In this document: in pieces, positions 1-10,467 of the stretch
Layout: the number at the start of each line of letters is the position of its first letter
How positions within the stretch are numbered: the stretch's first letter is position 1
Assembly: GCA_025201345.1 (NCBI GenBank)
Contig: JAIXMG010000021.1
Coordinates: 186,001-250,000, forward strand
Source of the DNA: Thamnidium elegans
Lineage: Eukaryota; Mucoromycota; Mucoromycetes; Mucorales; Mucoraceae
Direction: 5' to 3'
DNA length: 64,000 nt
Program-made: the position numbers and the translations under genes
The notes under the pieces: model-generated
Told to the model about the DNA's origin: nothing
The model's database searches: none
The model's input: the letters and a program-made list of their open reading frames with translations, nothing else

Positions 1-59
1 CAATATTATCACTGTATGTTATCTTTTTCCTACATATTTAATCCAAAATAAAAATGTAT

Positions 60-200
60 TTCGTACCAAAAAAAAATTAATTCGTCCCAACTTCTATTTT
101 CAAAGCGTACCAAAAATAATAATAAAGTGTGCCAAATTTATTTTGGAGTCGTACCAAAAAAAAAATTAAACTGTACCAAAGAAAAAATCAAGCGCACCAA
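60..200. repeat. Seven-copy degenerate motif array, about 22-bp period
   Basis: Seven copies of a short motif close to GTACCAAA start near 63, 84, 107, 129, 151, 173 and 194, so spacing is 21-23 bp, about two DNA helical turns. The linkers are A-rich and not conserved, which makes this a phased binding-site-like array and not a simple copied satellite. It lies just beyond the 3' end of the transposase remnant. It could be subterminal transposase-binding repeats of the element or an unrelated A-tract array. Confidence 0.6.
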
Positions 201-248
201 TTAAGACTAAAAACCTGTAGTAGAAAGCTTATTTATGCTTTAATCTCA

Positions 249-662
249 TTATAAGTTTTTCTCCAGGGCTAAGCACTTTTCAAAGAATCCGAGGGAATGG
301 TGGATCCAGCCTTAGCAGTCTTTCTTGGTTACCTTGGAGCAGGCATCCATGATTCTGGGTGTGAGTGTCTCACCAGTTTCGAAAGGCTTTCTTTTGACAC
401 CATACTTCACCTTCGACCAGAATAGCTCAATTGGGTTTAGGAATGGTGAGTATGGTGGAAGATATGCACACCTATAGCCTCCGCTTTCTATCAAATTCCT
501 TACTGTAGCTGGCTTATGTATGGGAGCATTGTCCATTACCAAGTAAAAGCCCCTCATGTTGTTTCGGTCAAGAATATCCATCACATTACTCAAGTAATTT
601 AGATAATGCTCGGCCCTTGTTCCAACTTTGGCCGTTGTTGTAACAACTTTACCATCTACTCT
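249..662 (-). pseudogene. Tc1/IS630-like DDE transposase remnant
   Basis: This is the C-terminal part of a Tc1/mariner/IS630-superfamily transposase. Visible family marks are the second catalytic aspartate in LVMDNAPIH and the third acidic residue in PPYSPFLNPIELFW. The coding sense opens at about 662 with VDGKVVTTT and has no start codon, so the N-terminal DNA-binding domain and first catalytic aspartate are missing. A TAA at 312-314 interrupts the frame, but the same frame continues as GWIHHSLGFFEKC to another stop at 249-251, which suggests a nonsense mutation near the natural C-terminus. The copy is inactive by truncation. No paired terminal inverted repeats were recognised. 663-864 shows no gene. 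Confidence 0.75.
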
Positions 663-864
663 TCAATATCCATTTTTTGTTAATAATAATGAGAAAAGTG
701 CTTTCTACTAATTGCCCTTTTTTTTTTCTCTTATTTTATCCAATAATTTTCTCTTATTTCTCTGAGACTGTCTCTTAATTGCTGAAAAATACAATACCTT
801 AAGAAAAAAAAAAGAAGACGTGTGTCAAAATGAAATGTATCTTCTTTTCTAATATTTTATAACA

Positions 865-2066
865 ATGAAGCGTGCTCGTTTAGATTCCGATGACGAATTT
901 GGTAATTCTACACAAACTCAAAGACAAACTGATGCAAGCACAAGTGCAAGTACACAATTGGGCGGTATAAATTGGGACGAAGAGGTATATATAGAATTAT
1001 TTGACAAAGAGTTTTTTTTTTCTACTAACTCAATCTATAGGAAAATCAACGTAAAATAAAGAATGTTGTTCGATATGCACTTTCTCATGAATTCAACAGA
1101 AAATTAATGAAACGTGAAGAAATTATGAAAAGTAATATTGAATCTTGATATATGCTTTTTTTTTAAAAAAAAAAAAAGAAACTAAACCTTTTTTTTTTTC
1201 TGTAGTTATTAACCCGGATAATAAAAAGATATCTTATAACGCTATCTTGGAAAGAGTTCGACTCAAGCTGAATCATGTATTTGGAATGGATCTTGTCGAA
1301 TTACCTAAAGGAAAGGAGAGAAAGAATCAAAGCCAAACTCAAATGAAAAGTAAATAGGATTTGTACTTTCCGAGTTGATTTTCTTTATATTTATTTCTTA
1401 CACTTTTGTGTTGTAGGATCAGAACAAACGCAACAGGCCGAATCATCTACTCAAGCGGCAGAATCAGCTACTCAGGCGGATATAGAAAGAACAGGAACAT
1501 CAGGAACATATGTATTAAGATATAATATGAAAAAACAATACCGTACAAAAGAAATTATTACTCAATCAGCAGATGAATATAAGCAAACAGGAATCTTGTA
1601 TATTATCCTTGGTTTAATTTTTCTTAATAGTCAATCTATGACAAGTCGTAAGTGTATCTCAGTATTTTTATAAGCGAATTTTTCACTAATTAGTATACAT
1701 ACATATTAGCTGATTTGTATGAACATTTGAATCGTTTAAAGGTCACTAAAACTAAATCAGAATTTGGAGATAGAGAAGAACTTTTGAACTCGTTTCAAAG
1801 AAATCATTATTTAAAAAAGAGCAAAAGACCTGATACAAGTGGTGATGAAATTGAATATGATTTTACTTGGGGACCTAGAGCTAAACTCGAAATACCTCCA
1901 CAAAATATGGTCAACTTTTTATTAGAGGTAATTTATATAATAGCTATATAAACAAACAAACAAAAAAATATTAACTTCTTTGACGTAGTTTTATGATGCT
2001 ACTTCTGAACAAAGAAATGCATTGGGTGTAAAAATGTACAAGCAAGGTGGTTATGAAGCACTTTAA
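865..2066 (+). CDS. NSE3: NSE3-like MAGE-domain subunit of the SMC5/6 complex
   Basis: Predicted 293-residue MAGE homology protein, probably NSE3, which with NSE1 and NSE4 forms the DNA-binding subcomplex of SMC5/6 in recombinational repair. Six exons fit in phase: 865-984, 1041-1131, 1206-1349, 1417-1647, 1710-1927 and 1989-2066. MAGE-type features include VVRYALSHEFNRKLMKREEI near residue 50, the winged-helix segment ILYIILGLIFLNSQ, and the FTWGPRAKLEIP block followed by MVNFLLEFYD. The N-terminus is short, polar and Ser/Thr/Gln-rich, and a second low-complexity Thr/Ala/Gln stretch lies mid-protein. The third intron contains a T9A13 dyad. The stop codon overlaps that of the convergent FHIT gene. 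Assignment rests on remembered family motifs; another MAGE paralogue is unlikely because fungi usually carry one. Confidence 0.8.
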
Positions 2067-2598
2067 TTTGATTCAAAATAGACACGAAGTTCATTTGCTT
2101 CTTTACTCATGTCCTCTTCTGTACGCGGTTCTCTTTCTTCGTTATCTACCCCTTTTTTCTCGTCTAAATCTTTATAAATATCATCATTGTTAGCCCAATC
2201 CCCACTTCTTCTAGGAATAACGTGCATATGAACATGAGGCACCTTGTATATTAATGTTAGAAAATAATAAAAATACAGAAAAAAAAATCATTGTAATTAA
2301 ATATTTACTGTTTGTCCTGCTTGCGGCCCATCCTGAATAGTCATAGTAAGTGAAGTGCATTTGTAATGCCTTTCTACTACATTACCAATTCTTTGCGCTG
2401 ATATCATTAAATCTGCCGTCTTTTTCTTTCTGTATAAGTATAAAATAATATAATTGAATACTTGATAAAAAGAAAGTACCTCTTCTCTATTTAAGTTCGC
2501 TAATCTCGGTGTGTTTCTCTTAGGAATCACAAGTACATCTGTTTAAAAGAGTTAAGGAAATACCATTGAATACCACTATAAAATATTAATAAAATACA

Positions 2599-2635
<37 letters not shown>

Positions 2636-2799
2636 ACGGCCACTAAAGAATATATTGTCAGTATCGTGTTTTGTTTTTTTTTTTATGCTAGTACATACGG
2701 TGTGATAGGTTTCAAATTAACTATTCCTAAACATAACTTGGACCTGAAAAATATTTGAGATTCTTTAATCAAGTAGGGACCAAATCTATGTCCACTCAT
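2063..2799 (-). CDS. FHIT: FHIT-type bis(5'-adenosyl)-triphosphatase (HIT family)
   Basis: HIT-superfamily dinucleoside triphosphate hydrolase, expected to cleave Ap3A to AMP and ADP. About 151 residues against 147 in human FHIT. N-terminal [17 protein letters not shown] and [19 protein letters not shown] match FHIT order; the catalytic histidine triad is seen as HVHMHV after [10 protein letters not shown]. Exons on the minus strand: 2799-2699, a 5-nt exon at 2642-2638, 2538-2480, about 2419-2309, and 2242-2063. Without the 5-nt exon TGGCC the frame breaks; with it the invariant PGHVLV appears. The acceptor of exon 4 is uncertain (2419 or 2425). Two acceptors look like AAG. The intron after the microexon holds a run of about 32 T on the coding strand. 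It shares a 128-bp divergent spacer with HIS6. Confidence 0.82.
2638..2642 (-). other. FHIT: Five-nucleotide microexon of FHIT (TGGCC)
   Basis: On the minus strand the context reads ATATTCTTTAG, then TGGCC, then GTATCC, so the five bases are flanked by a textbook acceptor and a GT donor, with branch-like ACTGAC upstream. Exon 1 ends ...ACA CC and exon 3 begins AT GTA CTT GTG; only insertion of TGGCC gives CCT GGC CAT GTA, i.e. PGHV, the residues expected at this point in FHIT proteins. Confidence 0.8.
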
Positions 2800-2927
2800 T
2801 TTTCTATGTGTTCTAAAAGAAAGGCAAGAAAAAAAAACGCTAGAAAGAAGGGTATTTTATTGGCTACCAGGTTGAGATAATCTCTTTTTTTTATTTTTTA
2901 TTTATTACTTATTTTGACATTTACCAA
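2800..2927. promoter_or_regulatory. Divergent FHIT/HIS6 promoter region
   Basis: Only 128 bp separate the two start codons, so both promoters and 5' UTRs must share this stretch. It contains a purine-rich half followed by a T-rich half; no TATA box could be chosen with confidence. Confidence 0.5.
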
Positions 2928-4063
2928 ATGACACGTTTCAACGGTTGTATCGATCTTCATCACGGCAAAGTAAAGCAAATTGTTGGAGGCTCACTTTTAG
3001 ATCACTCTCCTGATCAACTTACTACTAACTTTGTCTCTGAGTAAGTGATTAGGTTAATTCAATACGATACATTAACTAATCCTTTCAAATAGAGAGTCGC
3101 CTAGTTTTTACTCAAAGCTTTATAAAGAAAACGACGTTACTCGTTGTCATGTTATCAAGTTGGGACCTAATAACGATGAAGCAGCTAAAGAAGCTCTTGC
3201 AGCTTGGCCTAATGGTCTTCAAGTAGGTGGTGGTATTACCCTTGATAACGCTCAACATTGGTTATCTCTTGGCGCATCCAAGGTTATTGTTACCAGTTAC
3301 TTATTCCCTGGTGCTACATTTTCCAAGGAAAGATTAATTCAACTATGTGAACTTGTAGGCAAGGATAGATTAGTTGTTGATGTCAGGTAAGTTAATAAAA
3401 GGTGGTGGTTATATGAATAACCTTGTTGAAATACGGTATATTTTTTTTTAAAAATATATAGTTGTCGTAAAAAGAATAACAAGTGGTTGGTTGCCATGGA
3501 TAAATGGCAAACAATGACTGATATGGAAGTAAATAAAGGTAAGGTAGTTTGCGAATGGAATGATAAACTGGTGAATTAATCATTATGATCATAGAAACAC
3601 TTGATATGCTTAGCAAATATTGCAGGTAATAATGATGCAAAAAAAATCGGTTTTCTTGTATTTATCTTCTTTTTTTTTTACCAGTGAATTTTTAATTCAT
3701 GCAGCTGATGTTGAAGGTCTTTGCAATGGTATTGATGAAGAACTAGTTGAACGTCTTGGAGAATGGGTTACTATTCCTACAACTTATGCTGGTGGTGGAA
3801 GATGTAAATATGACGGGTTTTATTATTTATAGTTTTTTGTACTAATTTTTTATTATATTTTTTTTTTTAGCCATGGAAGATTTAAAGCTTGTAGACAAGT
3901 TATCTAATGGTAAAGTTGATTTAACATTTGGAAGGTAAAAATACAGCTGTGTACACATACATAAATTAGTCCATTTAACGAGATAAATAATAGTGCTTTG
4001 GATATTTTTGGTGGAAATGGAGTTACTTTTGCAGAGTGTGTTGAATGGAATAAAAAAAATTAA
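2928..4063 (+). CDS. HIS6: HisA-type ProFAR isomerase (histidine biosynthesis)
   Basis: Phosphoribosylformimino-5-aminoimidazole carboxamide ribotide isomerase, the fourth step of histidine biosynthesis, a TIM-barrel Amadori isomerase acting in the cytosol. Seven exons give 255 residues: 2928-3040, 3093-3386, 3462-3538, 3595-3625, 3685-3803, 3871-3934, 3994-4063. The first catalytic aspartate lies in [36 protein letters not shown] and [14 protein letters not shown] are the central strand motifs, and [14 protein letters not shown] is the second phosphate-binding loop with its Gly-rich turn. [12 protein letters not shown] ends the barrel. The length matches fungal HIS6 enzymes. One exon is only 31 nt. 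The gene starts 128 bp from FHIT on the other strand and stops 48 bp before the GID8 start codon. Confidence 0.95.
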
Positions 4064-4111
4064 TTTTCCGCCCTTCTTTTCTTTTCCTTTTTGTTATTTT
4101 TTTTTTCATAA

Positions 4112-4976
4112 ATGAGTTCAACAATAAAGAAGAATATTCCTAAAGATGAATGGGAACAACGTTTAACAAAAGTTAAAGTTAATAAACAGTAAATATTTTA
4201 GCTTTTATAAATAAAAAAAAAAAAACGAAAAAGAAAGGGAATTTTAAACGTAAATTTGTTGTCGTTGTTGTTAGAGATCTTAATCAACTTGTAATGAATT
4301 ATCTTGTTGTAGAAGGATATAAAGATGCAGCAGAGCAATTTAGTTCGGAAAGTGGTTTAGCACCTACAGTTGATTTACAATCTATTCAAGAAAGAATGGA
4401 TATTCGTCATGCTATTCAGTCTGGTGATGTTGACACAGCCATTGACCTGGTTAATGACTTAAATCCAGAGGTAGTATATATGCATATATATATTATATAA
4501 AAGGGGGAATTATTTAACAAAAGTGAGGTGTATAGATTCTAGATACCAATCCACATTTGTTTTTTCACCTTCAACAGCAACGTTTAATTGAACTCATTCG
4601 TAAAGGAAGTTTTCAAGAGGCACTCGAATTTGCTTCAGAGGAAATGGCACCTCGTGGAGAAGAACACCCAGAGTTTTTGGAAGAGTTGGAAAGGACTATG
4701 GCTTTATTAGCTTTCCAAGATAGTATTGATTCACCAGTTCAAGATTTACTTCATCCAGGACAACGCCAAAAAACTGCCAGTGAACTAAATGCTGCCATCT
4801 TGCTAAGTCAATCACAAGAAAAAGACCCCAAGTTACCCAACTTACTTAAAATGTTGGCCTGGAGTCAAGAACAGCTTGATGAGCGTATGATTTACCCAAA
4901 AATTGAAAATTGGGTCAAAGCAGACTTGGTGTTACAGGATGAAAATGGTAATAATTTGGAAGACATTGCTATGTAA
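4112..4976 (+). CDS. GID8: GID8/TWA1-like subunit of the GID/CTLH ubiquitin ligase
   Basis: Scaffold subunit of the GID (CTLH) E3 ligase, which in yeast degrades gluconeogenic enzymes. Three exons (4112-4188, 4275-4470, 4536-4976) encode 237 residues, close to the 228 of human GID8. A LisH motif runs through LNQLVMNYLVVEGYKDAAE; the CTLH region is seen as IRHAIQSGDVDTAIDLVND; the CRA region follows with LIELIRKGSFQEALEFASEE and a conserved DLLHPGQRQKTASELNAAIL. No catalytic domain is expected. The start codon is only 48 bp after the HIS6 stop, so the promoter must lie in HIS6 or the two could be co-transcribed. ATG 4112 is the first in frame and agrees with the family N-terminus DEWEQRLTKVKVNK. 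Confidence 0.93.
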
Positions 4977-5344
4977 GAAAAAAGAAAATGGAGTATGAAA
5001 TTTTATTATAAGGGCACTGACCCTTTTTATTTACGTTCGAAATAAAAAGTGCAACCACGATGCTTTTTTAAAAAACCGATTACTATATTTTTTTTTCTCG
5101 ATCAATTGCAGTTCGATCATCAGAGAACTTTCGTGTGTGTTTAAAGTGTTACAAACAGAATAATTTTTTTTTTTACACCTTCCTTTGAATATTTCGTGTC
5201 AAGGAGTTACAAAGTCTTTATATAGAAATCAGCCATATTTGTAAGGCCCTTAAATAAATCTCAATAACTAACTTCCCCATCTTCGCTTCTCTTTCACTTT
5301 ATTTTTTATTTTTTATTTTTATTTTTTTAAAAAAAAGGATTAAA

Positions 5345-6775
5345 ATGGGTCATTGTATTTGGGCATTTTTATCTATTAAGAACCTAGAATTTGTCTTTAC
5401 TTCCTCACATGACAAGTTGGGAGGCCATTCGTTGTTTGAACTGATTCATCCTGATGAAGTTTCACTTGCTCAAAGAGATTTATATAAATTTATGGATTCA
5501 AATTTGTTGGGCGGTTCTGTTACTAGGTAAATTATTATTATTATTATTATTATTCTTAGTTGTCATGGTAATAACATGTGCTGAAATAGGTGTCGATTAA
5601 TAGATTATTCAAATGTAATACATATTTTTAAACGTGTTTATCATCATATTTTGTTTACTTATTATTTTACGTGTATTACAGAACAATTTTATAACGGCAA
5701 CTCCATCTTATATTGTCGTTGATATTATCATGTATGTTGCAACTGATAATTTAGTATTGGCATTCTTTCATCGTCAACAAGGTAAGAAAGGAAGAAGAAA
5801 AAAAAAGCTTATGTTGATCTATTTACAAATACGATTTTCAGATGTTTCCGTTTGCGGGGACCATAACTTTTGTACCTCGAAAAAAAATAGTTTATTTTAT
5901 CAATTAAAGTCATTATCAACGGCACCGACGGATCTGTATCATTACTATAATGCGTCTAAATCATCTCCGAATCAATTTTTTCACATTCTGGATAATCGGA
6001 CTAAGTCAGTGCTACTGTCATGGCCCGATCACTATCCCAACGAAATGGATGGTGCACAGATGCATATTTTAGATGACCGACCCATGTCACCAGGAATATC
6101 TTGTTTTCATTGCGTTCAGCAAACCATTAGAACGACTTCATCGGGCCAAAAGATAAATAGTTTCATAATAGAGTATGGTTCGATTGCTTTTGTATTAATT
6201 CAAGTTAAAAAAAGGTAACGTTTGTTTTTTTTTTATATATTTCAATTTATGTATATTAATTTCCTTTTTCTTTTAGCGTGTCGTTGCCATCTTCTCCCCT
6301 TTATGATTATAAACGTCTTGATCCGATAAGAAAAAATAGGTCTAGCACAACTTCTAATAAACTAGAAAACTTATTATCACCTATCCACAAACAGCCTCAA
6401 AAAAAACCACTGTCAAAGTTGTGGTACTAGTTCTAGCCCTGAATGGAGAAGAGGACCAACTGGGCATAAAACGTAACTATTATTTGTTTGTTTGTTTGTT
6501 TGTTATAAATTATTAATATATAAATTTATAGACTCTGTAACGCATGTGGGCTAAGATATTCTCGATCAGTAGCACGACAGGTAAAAACTGCTCTAAATCA
6601 ACAAAAACAACATCATTCCGTATTTCAATGCCAGGATACGCCACACACATCACCTAAATCAAATAGTTCTTCGCCTTCTTATTCCTACAATAGAGATGTA
6701 TTAAAAATGAACTATCAGCCTTATTTCAATAATAACAGCAATAATAGTCTTCGTAAGCATCATTCCATTAAATAG
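5345..6775 (+). CDS. PAS-domain GATA zinc-finger regulator (white collar 2 / cutinase palindrome-binding type)
   Basis: Transcription factor with an N-terminal PAS-like region and a C-terminal GATA finger. Exons 5345-5526, 5590-5614, 5682-5781, 5842-6214, 6277-6339, 6395-6472 and 6532-6775 close in phase to 354 residues. PAS-type sequence is visible as GGHSLFELIHPDEVSLAQRD and GSVTRCRLIDYS. The zinc finger reads CQSCGTSSSPEWRRGPTGHK, then TLCNACGLRYSR, with an intron inside. No LOV-type flavin cysteine motif was seen, so it is more WC-2-like than WC-1-like. Intron 6340-6394 needs a weak GTCTAG donor; without it the frame ends at TAG before the finger. Intron 5782-5841 is 60 bp and open in frame, so retention would also be tolerated. 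The tail is Asn/Ser-rich. Confidence 0.78.
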
Positions 6776-9303
6776 TTAAATTTATGATATTCCCCCCCCC
6801 CAAACCTCAAACATTTTTTCCCCTTACCCTTCTTTACACTTTCATTCACTGAGTTAAACAAAACAAAAAAAAATCCAATTCATTTCACATACCCATACTT
6901 TTTCGTGTAATATTACGTATTACTACAACTTTATATACCTTGCTTCTTTTTATGAACTTATGTAAAAAAAAAATAAAGACTAAACTCTCCTTTTCCCGCT
7001 TTATACGTTGACATAATTTATATACATGCCACCCTGTTAAACTGACTGATAATCACGATGGTTTTTTCGATTAGTATAATTTTTTTCCACTGCAGTGATA
7101 CAAGAAAAAAAAAGCTTGTGAAAAATGGCATGATTTTTCTTCTTTTAATTTATAGCTTGTTTAAATTATTTGGTATATAGAGTTCTTTATTATAGTTAAA
7201 AAAAAAGTAAGTAGAGAGTATCGATTGTCTTGCCTATTTGAGAAATCAAAGATAACTTCTTTTTTATTTTTATGAAAGTATGTTCAACATAATGTTACAC
7301 TGTACCGATATAAACACAAAACGCTATCAAGGACCCGACCGAAAAAATCTGATGATTGGATCCGAAGAATTGTTTGTGTGGTATCATTTATACGCGCTTG
7401 AAGAGATTTATCGACATTACTAATAAAAAGTACAGCAGAAAAAAAAAGCTTATTTTTTTTAGTAAATGTCACTCGGATTGGAAGAAAAGGGGGGGGGGGA
7501 CAGATGCAAAGAAAAATTATATAATCACGCATCGACCTTCTTATTGAATATATTAATAAGATAATTTTGGATATTTACCACATTTTGACACATGCTATAA
7601 TTACATAACTTGTTCTTTTAATCCAGAAACTTTTTTTTATATATATTTATTTATTATTAAAGCTGTTGCACTTAATTTACTAATATACCCCTACCTGTCC
7701 AATGGTAATAAATCAAAATATTCGTGACACTTTATTCTTGTGAACGAGGAAGATCGATTTTAGTACTTTTATAGTTAGCTGCGCACCGTAATACAAGAAC
7801 AAAATTCCTTCTGTATTACCCAATTTGACTTTCGGAAAAAGCGGACAGTACTAGGGTATCGCTTTTTATTCATTTATTATTATTCACAAATAAGAATACA
7901 TTTTAAATTATGTAACAAGGAAAGTATTTCTTTCAGATACGAACTAAAATAAATAAATAAATATAAAACCTTATTATACTCAACACATATACATATATAT
8001 ATAGAAAGAAAATAAGTATAGACTATCTCGATGGTTTGGGTTGACCATCAATTGTTGTCTGTGCGTTTTCTATTACAAAAGGAGTCATTTTGAGCTACCC
8101 GTTTTTTTTTTTTTTTTTTTTTTTTTTTTTCAATTAATGTAAAACGCGTCAAATTTCTTTTTTTGCCCTGGGAACCGTCCCCTCCCCTTGTTATTATCAT
8201 CCATATTGGAAAAAGCAATCTCCTTTTTTATTATAAATTCGAAAATAAACAGTATTAAATTCTTTGGTTGACTTTGAGCATGTGTAATGACCTTACTTTT
8301 CCCGTAACTAAATCGGAAAAAATCCAAGATTTATAGATCTTGATTGGTTAATACAGCTGTGACAATGAGAATATCAGAATGTCAGAATTTGTAAGTAGAA
8401 CGATTTAAAAGGAAAAAAAAAACTAGTGCGACTCGTTATAAATTCATTAAGGTGTTATATCCATGGAAGAAAAAGAAGAAGAAAAGCTTACACGAAATTA
8501 TATACTAAACGAAAGAATTTTCTAATCAAGAAAAAAAGAGCATAAAGTTATAACTTCGAATAATGACGAAAATACTGATGCAGTTTTTTTTTAGTTGCAT
8601 TTCCAATCGTTATACTATACATATCATTTTTTTTTTTTAAAAAAAAAAAGAGTTTAGCTCGTAATCATGTATTCTTGCTATTAACAAGTCCTCTTTTACA
8701 ACTTCTAGCATCTATCTTTTTTCATATTAGAACAGCAGAGGTGCGGCGTAATGGCTACTATAAATATGAACTTCAGTCGTACAATCGTTTCACTGCCGAT
8801 TCAAAACACAATATAGGCTTTTGAGGACATAAGCACGCATTAACTTTATTTCCAATTCATGGATTTTAAGGAATTTATTAAATTGATTCTTTGAAATCCA
8901 CAAATTGGGTTGTTGTATAAGGGAGACTGTTTATGCGCGAACAGTTAATATTTTCATAATATCATTTGATGCAATTGACCAATATTTGTTATAAAGCTCT
9001 TTGTATCGTTCGATAGGTAATTTAATTTCAAGCGAAAAGTTACAGTAGATACAATCGAATTTTTTTTTAAAAAATAAAATAAAATAATCGAAATGGAGAT
9101 TTAAAGAAATCATTCAATAACGTTTAAGTCTATACCAATTTAATTATGAAAGCTCATCTTTCTCTTATAACAATTTCGCGTCTTTACGCGCCACATCATC
9201 AGTTATTTTCAAATTCCACCGTGTTCCTTTTTTTTTATGTCAAATAATACCGAGTACTTTCTACTTTTTTTATTTTTTTGCCGTAGTAAGATCTATAGAA
9301 ATA
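6776..9303. other. Long intergenic region, no gene recognised
   Basis: About 2.5 kb of AT-rich sequence with a C9 run near 6794, a G9 run near 7490, a T29 tract at about 8102-8130 and a T12A11 dyad at 8627-8649. Short open frames in it have no recognisable domains, and no tRNA or snRNA was spotted. It probably includes the promoter of the CENP-L-like gene. Confidence 0.5.
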
Positions 9304-10343
9304 ATGAGTACGAGCATTGGTAATAAAGTACAGAAACATATATATAAAATACACACCAACACTTAACTTTAGAAACTTTTTACGATAAAACATATACCTT
9401 GTATCGATGCTCACCTTTTGCTGATTTCGTTTCGGAAGATCGTGGTTACAGCAACTTGGAATTAAGGATCGCGCAAGTGTTATGTGAAAACCTTAGCTTA
9501 CACCTCGATGGACAACAACCGGATTTAGAACGCACATTATTAAAAGGAAAGATCATCTTATTACGTTTTCGACCGTTTGAATTGGAAGATTTTACATATG
9601 ACTTGAGTGGTAGCGAAAACCCACCCATGAAATTCGAACTTGAATATGAAATCTTTGGACAGACTAAAAAATCTTCACAATCACTTATTTTGCTACCAGC
9701 AATACATTTACCAGAAGATAGTAGCAGTTCACTATCGTATTATCCACTTGTATTATCCAAACTATCTAACCCAGTGTTTAAACTTGTTAGTAGTGTATTT
9801 GATAACGATTTTGGTGGTCTTATGGAAGTATTAGATATACCTGTCTTTGCTTTGGAAACTCACATTACCAATACTGTAAACTCGATATATCGGGCTCGGT
9901 TACGAGATTTTGAATATGTAGCAGACGGTGTTGAAATTGGTGAATTCTCAAGCTTAAAATTAGAATATAGGACTCATGGAAACAACGTAAAAACCGTTCG
10001 CTTTAGTATCGAGTCAGAGCAAGCACTTAAAATATGTAAATTGGTTGGAACGCCCGATGATTTCTATACTTCTTTTTGCCAACATATTTCTAATACTCTC
10101 AAAATCAATATTACTGCTTTACAATTACACACGGTGTCGTCTCATATTGCTTCTTTATCTTCATCTGGTAAACTAAAGGTAATGTGTATACAAAATTTTG
10201 AAGTAAGATGTATTGTAATTAAATATTGTTTATTTATTAACTAGGTTCATAATTATGCATTACTGGAACATGTTATCGAAATGTTATACTTGTTAATCGA
10301 ATTAGCAACTGCAAGAAGAGACACCGTTCGCTGGGTTATGTAA
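9304..10343 (+). CDS. CENPL: CENP-L-like inner kinetochore (CCAN) protein
   Basis: Probable centromere protein L, the partner of CENP-N in the constitutive centromere-associated network. Three exons (9304-9319, 9373-10178, 10245-10343) give 306 residues in phase; the first coding exon is only 16 nt. Resemblance to animal CENP-L, from memory, is strongest at the N-terminus (YTLYRCSPFADF, then YSNLELRIAQVL against the animal WTLYSVTPLYKF/YSNL pattern), in the late segment FCQHISNTLKINITALQLH, and in the C-terminal block SSHIASLSSSGKLKVHNYAL followed by HVIEMLYLLIELA. The central part is poorly conserved. Similarity is remote, and a CENP-N-type paralogue cannot be fully excluded. The following gene starts 124 bp downstream on the same strand. 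Confidence 0.68.
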
Positions 10344-10467
10344 TGGTGGGACTGTTTGCCAGTAATAGAACAGTAAAAATAAAAAAATAAAAAAATATTA
10401 CAAAAAAAAAACAAAACCCCTCCACCCCCTTCCCCTTTTCTTTCTTTCATTAAAGACTATAAATTCA

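Noticed and set aside
8130..8327. 65-codon minus-strand frame in the long spacer
   Set aside because: Random-looking composition, no homology and no splice partners.
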